Positions 18,224-27,086 of a stretch of DNA of 64,000 bases are shown here, piece after piece. Positions within the stretch are counted from its first letter, which is position 1. Each line of letters opens with the position of its first letter. Under the pieces are notes generated by a model that saw only the letters and a list, made by a program, of their open reading frames with translations, made no database searches and was not told the origin of the DNA. Position numbers and translations under genes: made by a program. The DNA is from Akkermansiaceae bacterium (GTDB lineage: Bacteria > Verrucomicrobiota > Verrucomicrobiia > Verrucomicrobiales > Akkermansiaceae): NCBI GenBank assembly GCA_903906515.1, contig CAIVKO010000188.1, positions 1-64,000 on the forward strand, given 5' to 3'.

Positions 18224-19639
18224 ATGTTTACAAAATACATTGAGTGGCTCGCGGCGACACTGCGGGTCTTGTTCGGGCTTCTCCTCACAACTCCTTTTTG
18301 TTGGGCGGCACCTGAGGCGGCCCCCAGCATCATTCGTTGGGATGCCACCCGTCAGACGATCGACGGCTTCGGCATTTGCGAAGCCTTCCATCAGGCGCGG
18401 CACATCATGGAATATCAAGAGCCGGCCCGCACTGAGATCCTGGACCTATTGTTTTCCACTCAAAAGGGTGCCGGGGTTTCCATCCTGCGCAACATTGTCG
18501 GCGACGGCGGCACATGGGGCAACGCCATCGACGGCCCCACTCCCACGATCCAACCCCAGGAAGGTGTCTGGAACTGGACCGGCGATGAAGATCAGATCTG
18601 GTTGATGCGTCAGGCCAAGGGCTATGGCTGCACCCAATTTCTCAGCACGGTCTGGAGCCCGCCCGGTTGGATGAAAACCTCGAATGCCGTGAGTGACGGC
18701 GGCAGTCTGCGCCCCGATAAGTATGCGGCCTATGCCGACTACCTCTCGCGCTATGTGCGCGAATACCAGCAGAGCCACGGCCTGACGATCAGCGCCATCA
18801 GCCTGCAGAACGAGCCGGATTTGGTGACCAAGTATTCTTCCTGCAAATGGACCGGGGCCGAGTTCCGCAATTTCATCCGTGACCATCTCGTCCCGACTTT
18901 CAAACGCGATGCGGTCACCGCCAAGGTGGTCTTGGGCGAGGCCTCCAATTTCGAGGAAAAACTCGCGGAGGAATCACTCAAGGATCCTGCCGCGGCAGCG
19001 GGCGTGGACATCGTTGCCTCCCATGCTTATGACAATAAGTCCGGGGATAAAATCAAACCCCTGCTGCTGGCAAAAGAGAAGGGCAAGCAAACCTGGATGA
19101 CCGAGGTCTCTTATTTCACCGCCAATGATCCATCCATCAAGGATGGACTCCGGTGGGCGAAGCAGATGCACTATCACCTCACGAAAAGCGAGTTGAACGC
19201 GTGGTTCTATTGGTGGGGGGCTTGCTACAAAACCAATGGCGAGAGCCTGATCCTGCTCGACGTGAAAAAACAGAGCTATTCCACCACCAAGCGGCTTTTC
19301 ACCTTCTCCAATTTCAGCCGCTTCATCCGGCCCGGATTTGTCCGTCTCGACTGCCCGGGCGATCCGTCACCAAACGTCAATGTGTCGGCCTTCCGTGATG
19401 CTAACAGTTCGCTCGTCGTGGTCGCCATCAATAGCGCCAACGCACCGCAGGAAATCGACTATGTGCTTGAAGGCTTCAAGGTGAATTCGTTTGCAACTTA
19501 CCGCACCTCCGCGACGGAAGATCTTAAACAACTTGGCGATCTCGAAGTCAAAGATGGACGGCTTAAAGCCGCGCTTCCCGCCCAAAGCGTCACCACCTTC
19601 GTCGCATCGCAGGTGAAACCCGCTGCTAAAGCCCCTTGA
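18224..19639 (+). CDS. Secreted GH30 family glycosidase (xylanase/glucosylceramidase-type)
   Basis: 471 residues with a signal peptide (to about residue 29, 'CWAAPEA'). GH30 hallmarks are visible: 'TIDGFGICEAFHQ' at the start of the barrel, 'SILRNIVGDGG', 'STVWSPPGWMKTS', the acid/base Glu197 in 'SLQNEPD', and the nucleophile Glu294 in 'WMTEVSYF'. The C-terminal beta-domain follows ('RFIRPGFVRLD...NVSAFRD...LVVVAINSA'). GH30 enzymes cut beta-glycosidic bonds in xylan, glucuronoxylan or beta-glucans; which of these applies is not settled by sequence reading. It starts the run GH30-GH3-GPH symporter, so it probably generates oligosaccharides outside the cytoplasm. Confidence 0.88.
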   Translation: MFTKYIEWLAATLRVLFGLLLTTPFCWAAPEAAPSIIRWDATRQTIDGFGICEAFHQARHIMEYQEPARTEILDLLFSTQKGAGVSILRNIVGDGGTWGNAIDGPTPTIQPQEGVWNWTGDEDQIWLMRQAKGYGCTQFLSTVWSPPGWMKTSNAVSDGGSLRPDKYAAYADYLSRYVREYQQSHGLTISAISLQNEPDLVTKYSSCKWTGAEFRNFIRDHLVPTFKRDAVTAKVVLGEASNFEEKLAEESLKDPAAAAGVDIVASHAYDNKSGDKIKPLLLAKEKGKQTWMTEVSYFTANDPSIKDGLRWAKQMHYHLTKSELNAWFYWWGACYKTNGESLILLDVKKQSYSTTKRLFTFSNFSRFIRPGFVRLDCPGDPSPNVNVSAFRDANSSLVVVAINSANAPQEIDYVLEGFKVNSFATYRTSATEDLKQLGDLEVKDGRLKAALPAQSVTTFVASQVKPAAKAP

Positions 19640-19649
19640 CCATCACTTC

Positions 19650-21983
19650 ATGAAATCCGGCCACAAGTCCGCCCCGTTGTCCGCATACAAAAACCCCCGA
19701 CTCTCCGCCGCCATGCGTGTCCGCGACCTGCTGGCGCGGATGACGCTGGAGGAAAAGGCCGCGCAAATGATGTGCGTCTGGCAGGAGAAAGCGAACAAAC
19801 TGCTGGATGGACAGGGCAATTTCAACCTGAAGAAAGCCAAAGCCTCGTTCAAACACGGCCACGGCATCGGTCAGGTCGGCCGCCCCAGTGATGCGGGTAG
19901 CGACCCCGCCACTCCGGCGGAAGGCAAGACCGCGCGTGGCATGGCGGAGCTCACCAACTTCATCCAGAAGTTCTTTCTCGAACACAGCCGTCTCGGCATC
20001 CCGGTGATGTTTCACGAAGAATGCCTGCACGGCCACGCGGCCAAGGATGGCACCAGTTTTTCCCAGCCGATCGGCTTGGGCGCGACCTTCAACCCCGGAC
20101 TCGTCGAGGAATTGTTTGCGATGACCGCATACGAATCACGCATTCGCGGAACCCACCAGGCTCTAACACCCGTGGTCGATGTCGCGCGTGATCCGCGCTG
20201 GGGACGGGTGGAGGAAACCTACGGTGAAGACCCCTATCTCGTCGGCCAACTCGGTTGCGCCGCAGTGCGCGGCTTCCAAGGCGATGCCCGGTTCAAGAAC
20301 AAAAACCGGGTCATTGCCACCATGAAACATTTCGTCGCGCATGGCGAACCGGAGTCCGGAATGAATTGTGCGCCAGCGAACATTTCCATGCGCGTCCTGC
20401 GGGAAACATTTCTAACTCCTTTCAAGGAAACGATTCAAAAAGCTGGCGCGATCAGCGTGATGGCGAGTTACAACGAAGTGGACGGCGTTCCTTCTCATGC
20501 AAGCAAATGGCTGCTGCGCGATGTTTTGCGCAAGGAGTGGGGATTCAAGGGCTTCGTGGTTTCCGACTACTATGCGATCTGGGAACTCAACAACCGCCCG
20601 GATACCCACGGACATTTCGTCGCTAAAGACAAGGCCGAGGCCTGCCGCCTCGCCGTCGAAGCGGGTGTGAACATCGAACTGCCCGAACCGGATTGCTATC
20701 TTCATCTCGCCGGGTTGGTGCGCAAAAAAATCCTCAAGGAATCGCAGCTCGACGAGCTCATCTCGCCGATGTTGCTGTGGAAATTCAAGATGGGTTTGTT
20801 CGACGATCCCTACGTCGATCCCGACGAGGCAGACCGTGTGGTCGGGTGTGACGCACATCGCCAGCTCGCCTTGCGCGCCGCACGCGAGACGATCACCTTG
20901 CTCAAGAATGAAAACCACATCGCTCCGCTTAATCCAGCGAAAATCAAGACCATCGCCGTCATCGGGCCGAACTCGAATCGCAGCCTGCTGGGCGGCTACA
21001 GCGGCGCACCCAAACACAACGTCACCGTGCTCGATGGCATCCGGGCCAAGGTTGGAGACCGCGTGAAGGTGCTGCATAGCGAAGGCTGCCGGATCACGGC
21101 GGAAGGCGGCTCATGGCAGCGCGACGAAGTGGATCCGAGCGATCCCGAACAGGATCGGAAACAAATCGCCGACGCAGTCAAGGTTGCCAAACAAGCCGAT
21201 GTCATCGTTCTCGCCATCGGCGGCAACGAACAAACCGCACGCGAAGCATGGAACCTCAAGCACATGGGCGATCGCACCAGTCTCGATCTGATCGGCCGTC
21301 AGGATGCATTGGTGAAAGCGATGCTCGATACCGGCAAGCCGGTCATCGTGTTCCTGTTCAATGGCCGACCTCTGTCTATCAACTATGTGGCTGCAAACGT
21401 GCCGGTGGTTTTCGAATGCTGGTATCTCGGGCAGGAATGCGGCCATGCCGTCGCCGACGTGTTGTTCGGCGATGTGAATCCGGGCGGCAAACTGCCGATC
21501 ACGATTCCGCGTTCAGCGGGCCATCTGCCGGCTTACTACAATCACAAGCCATCCGCCCGCCGGGGCTATCTGTTCGATGAGGTTTCGCCGCTGTTTCATT
21601 TTGGCTTTGGCCTGAGCTACACGAAGTTTTCCCTCACCAAGGTCCGCCTCAAGAAGAAAAGGATCGGACTGAATGAATCGACCCAGGTCCTCGTGGATGT
21701 TTCTAACATCGGCAAACGCGCCGGCTCGGAAGTCGTGCAAATGTATATCCGGGATTGCATCAGCTCGGTGACGCGGCCCGTCAAGGAGTTGAAGGGCTTC
21801 GCGAAAATCTTCCTCAAGCCGAAAGAAACCCGGACGGTCGCTCTCGACATCACGCCCGAGTCGCTCGCCTTCTGGGACATCGACATGAAGTTCCGTGTCG
21901 AACCCGGTGATTTTGAAATCATGATCGGCACTTCCTCGCGCGATACGGATCTGCAAAAACTGACGCTCACCGTCACCCCATAA
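19650..21983 (+). CDS. GH3 family beta-glycosidase (beta-glucosidase/xylosidase)
   Basis: 777 residues without a signal peptide, so probably cytoplasmic. The N-terminal barrel has 'FHEECLHGHA', 'TPVVDVARDPRWGRVEETYGEDP', 'TMKHFVAHGEP' and the nucleophile Asp306 in 'GFVVSDYYAI'. The second alpha/beta domain starts near 415 ('ARETITLLKN', 'IAVIGPNSN'), with 'LFGDVNPGGKLPITIPRS' and 'LFHFGFGLSYTKF' before a fibronectin-like C-terminal domain (about 665-775). It starts 10 nt after the GH30 stop and ends 11 nt before the symporter start, so an operon is likely. It would hydrolyse imported xylo- or gluco-oligosaccharides. Confidence 0.92.
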   Translation: MKSGHKSAPLSAYKNPRLSAAMRVRDLLARMTLEEKAAQMMCVWQEKANKLLDGQGNFNLKKAKASFKHGHGIGQVGRPSDAGSDPATPAEGKTARGMAELTNFIQKFFLEHSRLGIPVMFHEECLHGHAAKDGTSFSQPIGLGATFNPGLVEELFAMTAYESRIRGTHQALTPVVDVARDPRWGRVEETYGEDPYLVGQLGCAAVRGFQGDARFKNKNRVIATMKHFVAHGEPESGMNCAPANISMRVLRETFLTPFKETIQKAGAISVMASYNEVDGVPSHASKWLLRDVLRKEWGFKGFVVSDYYAIWELNNRPDTHGHFVAKDKAEACRLAVEAGVNIELPEPDCYLHLAGLVRKKILKESQLDELISPMLLWKFKMGLFDDPYVDPDEADRVVGCDAHRQLALRAARETITLLKNENHIAPLNPAKIKTIAVIGPNSNRSLLGGYSGAPKHNVTVLDGIRAKVGDRVKVLHSEGCRITAEGGSWQRDEVDPSDPEQDRKQIADAVKVAKQADVIVLAIGGNEQTAREAWNLKHMGDRTSLDLIGRQDALVKAMLDTGKPVIVFLFNGRPLSINYVAANVPVVFECWYLGQECGHAVADVLFGDVNPGGKLPITIPRSAGHLPAYYNHKPSARRGYLFDEVSPLFHFGFGLSYTKFSLTKVRLKKKRIGLNESTQVLVDVSNIGKRAGSEVVQMYIRDCISSVTRPVKELKGFAKIFLKPKETRTVALDITPESLAFWDIDMKFRVEPGDFEIMIGTSSRDTDLQKLTLTVTP

Positions 21984-21994
21984 ACCCATACGAC

Positions 21995-23503
21995 ATGTCA
22001 GCCACTCCACAGAAACTCACCCTCGGCGAGAAGATCGGATACAGCGGAGGCGATGCCGCCGCGAACTTCGTCTTCATGTCGATGATTCTGTTCCAACTGA
22101 ATTTCTACACCGATGTGTTCGGCCTGACCGCGAGCACTGCGGCGGCTATCCTGCTCTGGCCGCGTTTGTGGGACGCGCTGTTCGATCCGATCATGGGTGT
22201 GTTGGCGGATCGCACCCGCACCCGCTGGGGCCGGTTCCGGCCATGGATTCTGTGGACGTCGATTCCATGGGCCATCGTCATGGTGCTCGCCTACACCACA
22301 CCCAAAGGCTGGAGTTACGGTGCCATGATTGCCTACGCCGGCATCACCAACACGATGTTGATGACGCTCTACTCGATGAACAACATGCCGTATTCGGCGC
22401 TTGGCGGCGTGATGACCGCTGATTTGAACGAACGTGCCCGGCTCAATTCGTTCCGCTTCGTCGCCGTCAACATCGCGCAGTTCATCGTCGGTGGTTTCAC
22501 TCTGCCTCTCGTCGCCAAGTTTTCCGTCGGCCACGACCGGCAATATGGCTGGCAGATGACCATGACCATCTGGGCCGCGGTGTGCTTTGTCTTGTTTCTA
22601 ACCACCTTCTTCAGCACCAAGGAGCGCGTGCAACCGCTCGCCGAAGTGAAATCCTCTCCAAAGCAGGATTTCGCCGATCTGCTCAAGAACGGACCGTGGA
22701 AGATCATGGCGCTGATGACCCTGGTCCACTTCGCCATCCTCTCATTCCGCGGCGGCGCCCTTTTCAGCTACTACCATCATTACGCCGACAAGGCAGCGAT
22801 GTTCGAATGGGTGCACCAACTCGGACTCGCCGCGCCCGCCCTGGCCGCAGACGCACCGAAACCCGGAGGGTTGTTAGAGTGGCTCGGCTATATCGTCCAT
22901 GGCGACCCCTCCAATCTTGCAAACTCCAACATCGCCGACGTCTTCAATAGCATCGTCAACATGATTGGCACTGCCACGACCATCGTGGTCATCATGCTCT
23001 CCGCCTCGTTTGCCCGGCGATTCGGCAAAAAAGCCGTCGCCGTGACTGGCTTCGGTCTCTCCGCCCTGAATGCCTTCGCCTTCTACCTGCTGAAACCCGA
23101 AAACGTGAATGGGATGGTCGCGCTGACCGTTCTCGGCGCGGTGGTTTACGCGCCCACAGTTCCCTTGGTTTGGGCGATTTATGCTGACGTCGCGGATTAT
23201 TCGGAATGGAAAACCGGCCGCCGCTTCACCGGTATGGTCTTCGCCACCATCGGCTTCGCCTTGAAGGCTGGCCTGGCACTCGGCTCAGCCTCGTTCCTCT
23301 GGATCATGGCCGGTCTGTTCCAATACGACACCAAGCTGCCCGCCGCCGCCGAGGCCCTGACGGGTTATCGCACCACCGCAGGCATCGCCGTCGGCATTCT
23401 CTTTGCCATTTGCACGGTTCTCCTGGCCGCCTATCAGCTCAACAAACACGCCACCATTGAAATGGCTGACGAACTCGCCGCGCGCCGGAAACGGGCTGTT
23501 TGA
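21995..23503 (+). CDS. GPH-family sugar:cation symporter
   Basis: 502 residues with about 12 transmembrane helices. The glycoside-pentoside-hexuronide family signature is clear near the N-terminus: 'LGEKIGYSGGDAAANFVF', then 'RLWDALFDPIMGVLADRTRTRWGRFRPWIL'. This family (MelB, XynP, YicJ) imports glycosides, often xylosides, with Na+ or H+. A cytoplasmic segment rich in charged residues lies around 205-225, and a longer loop around 270-315 is unusual in being Ala/Pro/Gly-rich. It is the third gene of the GH30-GH3 run and would deliver oligosaccharides to the GH3 enzyme. No SusC/SusD-type uptake genes are present. Confidence 0.9.
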   Translation: MSATPQKLTLGEKIGYSGGDAAANFVFMSMILFQLNFYTDVFGLTASTAAAILLWPRLWDALFDPIMGVLADRTRTRWGRFRPWILWTSIPWAIVMVLAYTTPKGWSYGAMIAYAGITNTMLMTLYSMNNMPYSALGGVMTADLNERARLNSFRFVAVNIAQFIVGGFTLPLVAKFSVGHDRQYGWQMTMTIWAAVCFVLFLTTFFSTKERVQPLAEVKSSPKQDFADLLKNGPWKIMALMTLVHFAILSFRGGALFSYYHHYADKAAMFEWVHQLGLAAPALAADAPKPGGLLEWLGYIVHGDPSNLANSNIADVFNSIVNMIGTATTIVVIMLSASFARRFGKKAVAVTGFGLSALNAFAFYLLKPENVNGMVALTVLGAVVYAPTVPLVWAIYADVADYSEWKTGRRFTGMVFATIGFALKAGLALGSASFLWIMAGLFQYDTKLPAAAEALTGYRTTAGIAVGILFAICTVLLAAYQLNKHATIEMADELAARRKRAV

Positions 23504-23533
23504 GCCGTGAATGGGGGATGATGCCCGCCCCAA

Positions 23534-23640
23534 GCCATCGTTCCGATGACAGAGCCTCCTGCGGCAGCACCTCTCCATTCGGAGAGTAGAAGCTTCTGCA
23601 TTTTTGCCCCAGATTGGCGCGGATTCATCATGAATTTCAA
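23534..23640 (+). promoter_or_regulatory. Duplicated leader element, copy 1
   Basis: About 105 nt, roughly 75% identical by eye to 26949-27055, placed 38 nt ahead of the ATG at 23679. It contains CATCG-TTC-CGATG, then the perfect hairpin CTCTCCATTCGGAGAG, then a weaker stem followed by a T-run. The second copy precedes the next repeat-protein gene. It may be a structured 5' leader, an operator or a promoter region. Confidence 0.6.
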
Positions 23641-23678
23641 TTTTTCCAACCGTGTTCACCTCCAATGATCCAGTTGCC

Positions 23679-26600
23679 ATGAAACCCTGCACCTCCACTC
23701 CTTTTCGTTTTGCCGCTAATGCCGTCCGAGCATTCGTTGCGGGCATCTTCCTGCTTGGCTCTCATTCTGCCAATGCCACCACCTACTACTGGGATGTCGA
23801 TGGTGCCGGCTCGGCCGCCACCGGCGGCTCGGGTACATGGGATACCAGTTCGTCTTTGTGGCGAAACGGAAGTTCCACCGAAACTCTTTCCACGTGGCCG
23901 AACACCGATCCGAACACAGACATCGCCCAACTTGCGGGTACGGGCGGGACGATCACGTTGAACAGCTCCTTGGTGAACATCAACGTCAACAAAATCGTCT
24001 TCGGCACGACGGGCTACACCATTGCCGGACCTGTTAGTGGGACGGCCACGCTCAATCTGTCCGGCACCACGCCCACCATTGACACGGGAGCCAATGCAGC
24101 AACCATCAACGCGGTAATTACCGGCAGCGCGGGCCTGACCAAAGACGGCACGGGCACTCTCACTCTCAACGGAATCAATACCTTCACCGGCATGACCACT
24201 GTCGCTGCCGGCACGCTGTCCATCGGCGATGGTACGACCAACGGCACTCCTAACGGATCCTATCAGGTCAACGGTGCAGGGACGCTGCGCTTGAGATACG
24301 CTGGAAGCGGGGCAGCGGCCTGGATAGGGAGCGCATGGAACAATATCACGGGCAACGGAACTTTGGCCTTAAACACGACCGCTACCAATGTCAGCTGGGA
24401 CGAAGCGGCGCTGCCAAGCGGATTCACAGGAACCTTGCAAATCGAACGCGGGAGAGTCGGAACCAGTTCGGCAACGGGATGCGGATTTGGCGGCACCACG
24501 GCAATCAAAATCCAGGCGGGCGGCCACCTGATGGATTGGAGGGGAAGCACAATCACCCAAGATCTAACAATAGCAGGCACTGGCTACGGCGAAAACGGAT
24601 ACGAATGTGCCCTTCGCCTGGGGAATAGCTCATTATCCGGCACGGTAGCCCTTTCCGCCAGCGCCACTATCGGCTCCACTGCAACGGGCATCCTAACAAA
24701 CGTGGTCTCGGGGGCAGCCGGATCCAATCTCAGCCTCGGCACTTGGAGTTGTAGAGGAACGATCATCTTGGCGGCGGACAACAGCTATGCCGGATCCACA
24801 ACAATTGCCTACGGAACACTACAGATCGGCAATGGCGGAGCCACCGGTTCCCTGGGCGCTGGGGCTGTCACCAATAACGGCACGCTGGTTTTCAACCGAT
24901 CCGGAACCGTAAGCGTAGGGCAAGCCATAACAGGCTCAGGAGCCGTCAAACAAATCGGCAGCGCAACCGTCACCCTTGCCGCCGCAAACAACTATGCCGG
25001 CGCGACCACCCTCACTGCGGGGACGCTGGTCCTCGGGCGCAGTGGGGCGTTGCCAAGCCGCAGCCCGGTTTCCATCGGCAGTGCCACACTCAATGCCGGC
25101 ACTTACACCCATAGCGCCGGCACTATCGGGATCACGGGCGTCGCCACCATCGCATTGGGCTTGGGAGCAACACTGGCCTTTGCTGACAGCAGCGCACAAA
25201 CCTGGATTGGCTCTCTCGAACTCACCGGAAACTTTGTCTCCGGCACTTCGCTTCGCTTCGGTACCACCAGCAGCGGACTGACCGTCGCTCAGCTCGATCG
25301 GATCCACGTAACAGGATTTACGGGCTTCACTCTCAATTCCCAAGGTTACCTTACCGCAATTCTGATCGTCCCCTTTCTCTACAGCGCCTGGCAAACCGCC
25401 AACAGCACCACCCAAACCATGAGTCAGGATCTCGATGGCGACGGTGTTTCTAACGGCCTCGAATACTTCCTCCATGGAACCGGTGTCAGCAGCGCCGTCG
25501 ATGTTCTCCCGGGCGTGACAGGCAGTGCCGGCAACCTCAGCGTCACCTGGACCAAGGCCGCCACCTGCTCCGGCACCTACGGCATCGACTTTGTGATCCA
25601 GTCATCATCCACGCTGGCTGCCGACAGTTGGACGAATGAACGACTTGGCACGAATGTGACCATCACTGGAAACAACGTGAAATACAACTTCCCCGCCGGA
25701 ACCAAAAACTTCGCCCGTCTTGTCGTCGGCGAGCCACCCCTTGTGGTCGATACCTCCAAAGCGATTCCGCTGCGCAGCCATACCTACCGGAAAGACCAGT
25801 TTGCTCTCTCGCTGCGTGGAAGTGCGATCAGTGGATCCACTCCTTACGAGGTCAACTTCGACACCGGTAGTCAGCAAACTTGTCTGCACTACGGTGCGCT
25901 CAACAAGGCCAACTTGAAGGTGATTCAATCCAACGTCCGCACGGTGTGGGGCACACTCGCCGATAAGGTGACTGGACAACTCATCCTCAAGAGCCGTGAC
26001 GGCTTGTTTGACTACGTCCTCGATAATTTCACCTTCTATGCCATGAAAAACGAGGATGGCACCGACATGACGGATGATCGGACCAATCAATGGTCATCCT
26101 CGATTTGTGGTGCTCGCCCATACGACCCATACGAACAAACGATCGTGGCTGCCCTGATGGCCAAGTATTCCACCAACGGCCTCGGCGCCGGGATCATTTC
26201 GGAGTCTCCCAGCAGCGACTTGCGGGCCGACTGGAGCAAGCACAAATCCTATTTGAAATTCGGCAATGACCCCGCCGTGGCATCGCGCCTGAATTGGTAC
26301 AACTGGTCGCCGTGGTATAATGGCCAGCCCGCGTTTGATGCGATCACGATTCCGGGGTTCAATTTCACCTTCAGTTTCCCTGCGGCCAGTCCAGCCATCT
26401 CGGCCCTCGTCGTCCCCAACCAGATTGCCACGATTGATTCCGGCGCCCCCGAACTCACCATGCGCATGGGCTCTGGCGATCCCCATCGGGGCGCTACCTA
26501 TAGCACGTTCTTCAATACCACCAACGTGCCTTCTTGGTATATAAAAACGAATGCCTGTATGGCTGCTAATGACGGAGTCATCCTCAATGTCGAGTTCACC

Positions 26601-26834
26601 GGCAGCAACGGCAAAAAAAATTCATACTCATTTCCATTCTCCAACTACAAAGAGAACACCGCCTACGTTCCAAACGTAGGCTTTATCGGCGACTGGGCAT
26701 CCGAAATCCCGTGGGCTCCTAACAGCACCACGATGCCGATGAATCGCATGAACCTAGGCAACAGTATTTATTTCTATGCCAAAGTCTATTTCTGGGATTT
26801 CACCAATCAACGCGTCGGATTTTACTTCAATTGA
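23679..26834 (+). CDS. Autotransporter-repeat protein with a C-terminal pepsin-like aspartic protease domain
   Basis: About 1051 residues from the ATG at 23679, which gives a clear signal peptide (to about 'ANATT', residue 34); a GTG at 23652 is in frame. Residues about 35-560 are Gly/Thr-rich with autotransporter-associated beta-strand repeats ('GSAGLTKDGTGTLTLNGINTFTGMTTVAAGTL'). A calcium-type segment 'DLDGDGVSNGLEYFLHGT' (about 588-605) and a beta-domain follow. From about 690 to the end the sequence reads as a family A1-like aspartic protease: 'VNFDTGSQ' (Asp728) and 'ATIDSGAP' (Asp920), 192 residues apart, and a last strand 'YFWDFTNQRVGFYF' like the pepsin C-terminus. No beta-barrel or PEP-CTERM is present. 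Confidence 0.8.
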   Translation: MKPCTSTPFRFAANAVRAFVAGIFLLGSHSANATTYYWDVDGAGSAATGGSGTWDTSSSLWRNGSSTETLSTWPNTDPNTDIAQLAGTGGTITLNSSLVNINVNKIVFGTTGYTIAGPVSGTATLNLSGTTPTIDTGANAATINAVITGSAGLTKDGTGTLTLNGINTFTGMTTVAAGTLSIGDGTTNGTPNGSYQVNGAGTLRLRYAGSGAAAWIGSAWNNITGNGTLALNTTATNVSWDEAALPSGFTGTLQIERGRVGTSSATGCGFGGTTAIKIQAGGHLMDWRGSTITQDLTIAGTGYGENGYECALRLGNSSLSGTVALSASATIGSTATGILTNVVSGAAGSNLSLGTWSCRGTIILAADNSYAGSTTIAYGTLQIGNGGATGSLGAGAVTNNGTLVFNRSGTVSVGQAITGSGAVKQIGSATVTLAAANNYAGATTLTAGTLVLGRSGALPSRSPVSIGSATLNAGTYTHSAGTIGITGVATIALGLGATLAFADSSAQTWIGSLELTGNFVSGTSLRFGTTSSGLTVAQLDRIHVTGFTGFTLNSQGYLTAILIVPFLYSAWQTANSTTQTMSQDLDGDGVSNGLEYFLHGTGVSSAVDVLPGVTGSAGNLSVTWTKAATCSGTYGIDFVIQSSSTLAADSWTNERLGTNVTITGNNVKYNFPAGTKNFARLVVGEPPLVVDTSKAIPLRSHTYRKDQFALSLRGSAISGSTPYEVNFDTGSQQTCLHYGALNKANLKVIQSNVRTVWGTLADKVTGQLILKSRDGLFDYVLDNFTFYAMKNEDGTDMTDDRTNQWSSSICGARPYDPYEQTIVAALMAKYSTNGLGAGIISESPSSDLRADWSKHKSYLKFGNDPAVASRLNWYNWSPWYNGQPAFDAITIPGFNFTFSFPAASPAISALVVPNQIATIDSGAPELTMRMGSGDPHRGATYSTFFNTTNVPSWYIKTNACMAANDGVILNVEFTGSNGKKNSYSFPFSNYKENTAYVPNVGFIGDWASEIPWAPNSTTMPMNRMNLGNSIYFYAKVYFWDFTNQRVGFYFN

Positions 26835-26948
26835 TTCCCTGGCCACGAGTCGGATTTCGCACTTGCCACCGCTCACCACCCCTTTTTTCAAACCCGAGAT
26901 AAACCGCGGTGATTCCAAGCTGAGTAAGGGCCTCGATGACCGCTTCAG

Positions 26949-27055
26949 GCCATCATTCCGATGACAGAACCCCTGCCGGGATACCTCTCCATTCGGAGAG
27001 TAGACGCTTTTGCGTCTTTGCCTCACATTGACTTCGATTCGTCACGAAACTCAAT
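26949..27055 (+). promoter_or_regulatory. Duplicated leader element, copy 2
   Basis: The partner of 23534-23640. The hairpin CTCTCCATTCGGAGAG (26985-27000) is identical in both copies. The next stem here is perfect, GACGC-TTTT-GCGTC (27003-27016). The element ends 31 nt ahead of the ATG at 27087. The rest of the 252-nt gap (26835-26948) shows no feature. Confidence 0.6.
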
Positions 27056-27086
27056 CTTTGTGACCCCTCCGCACCCCAATAATTCT

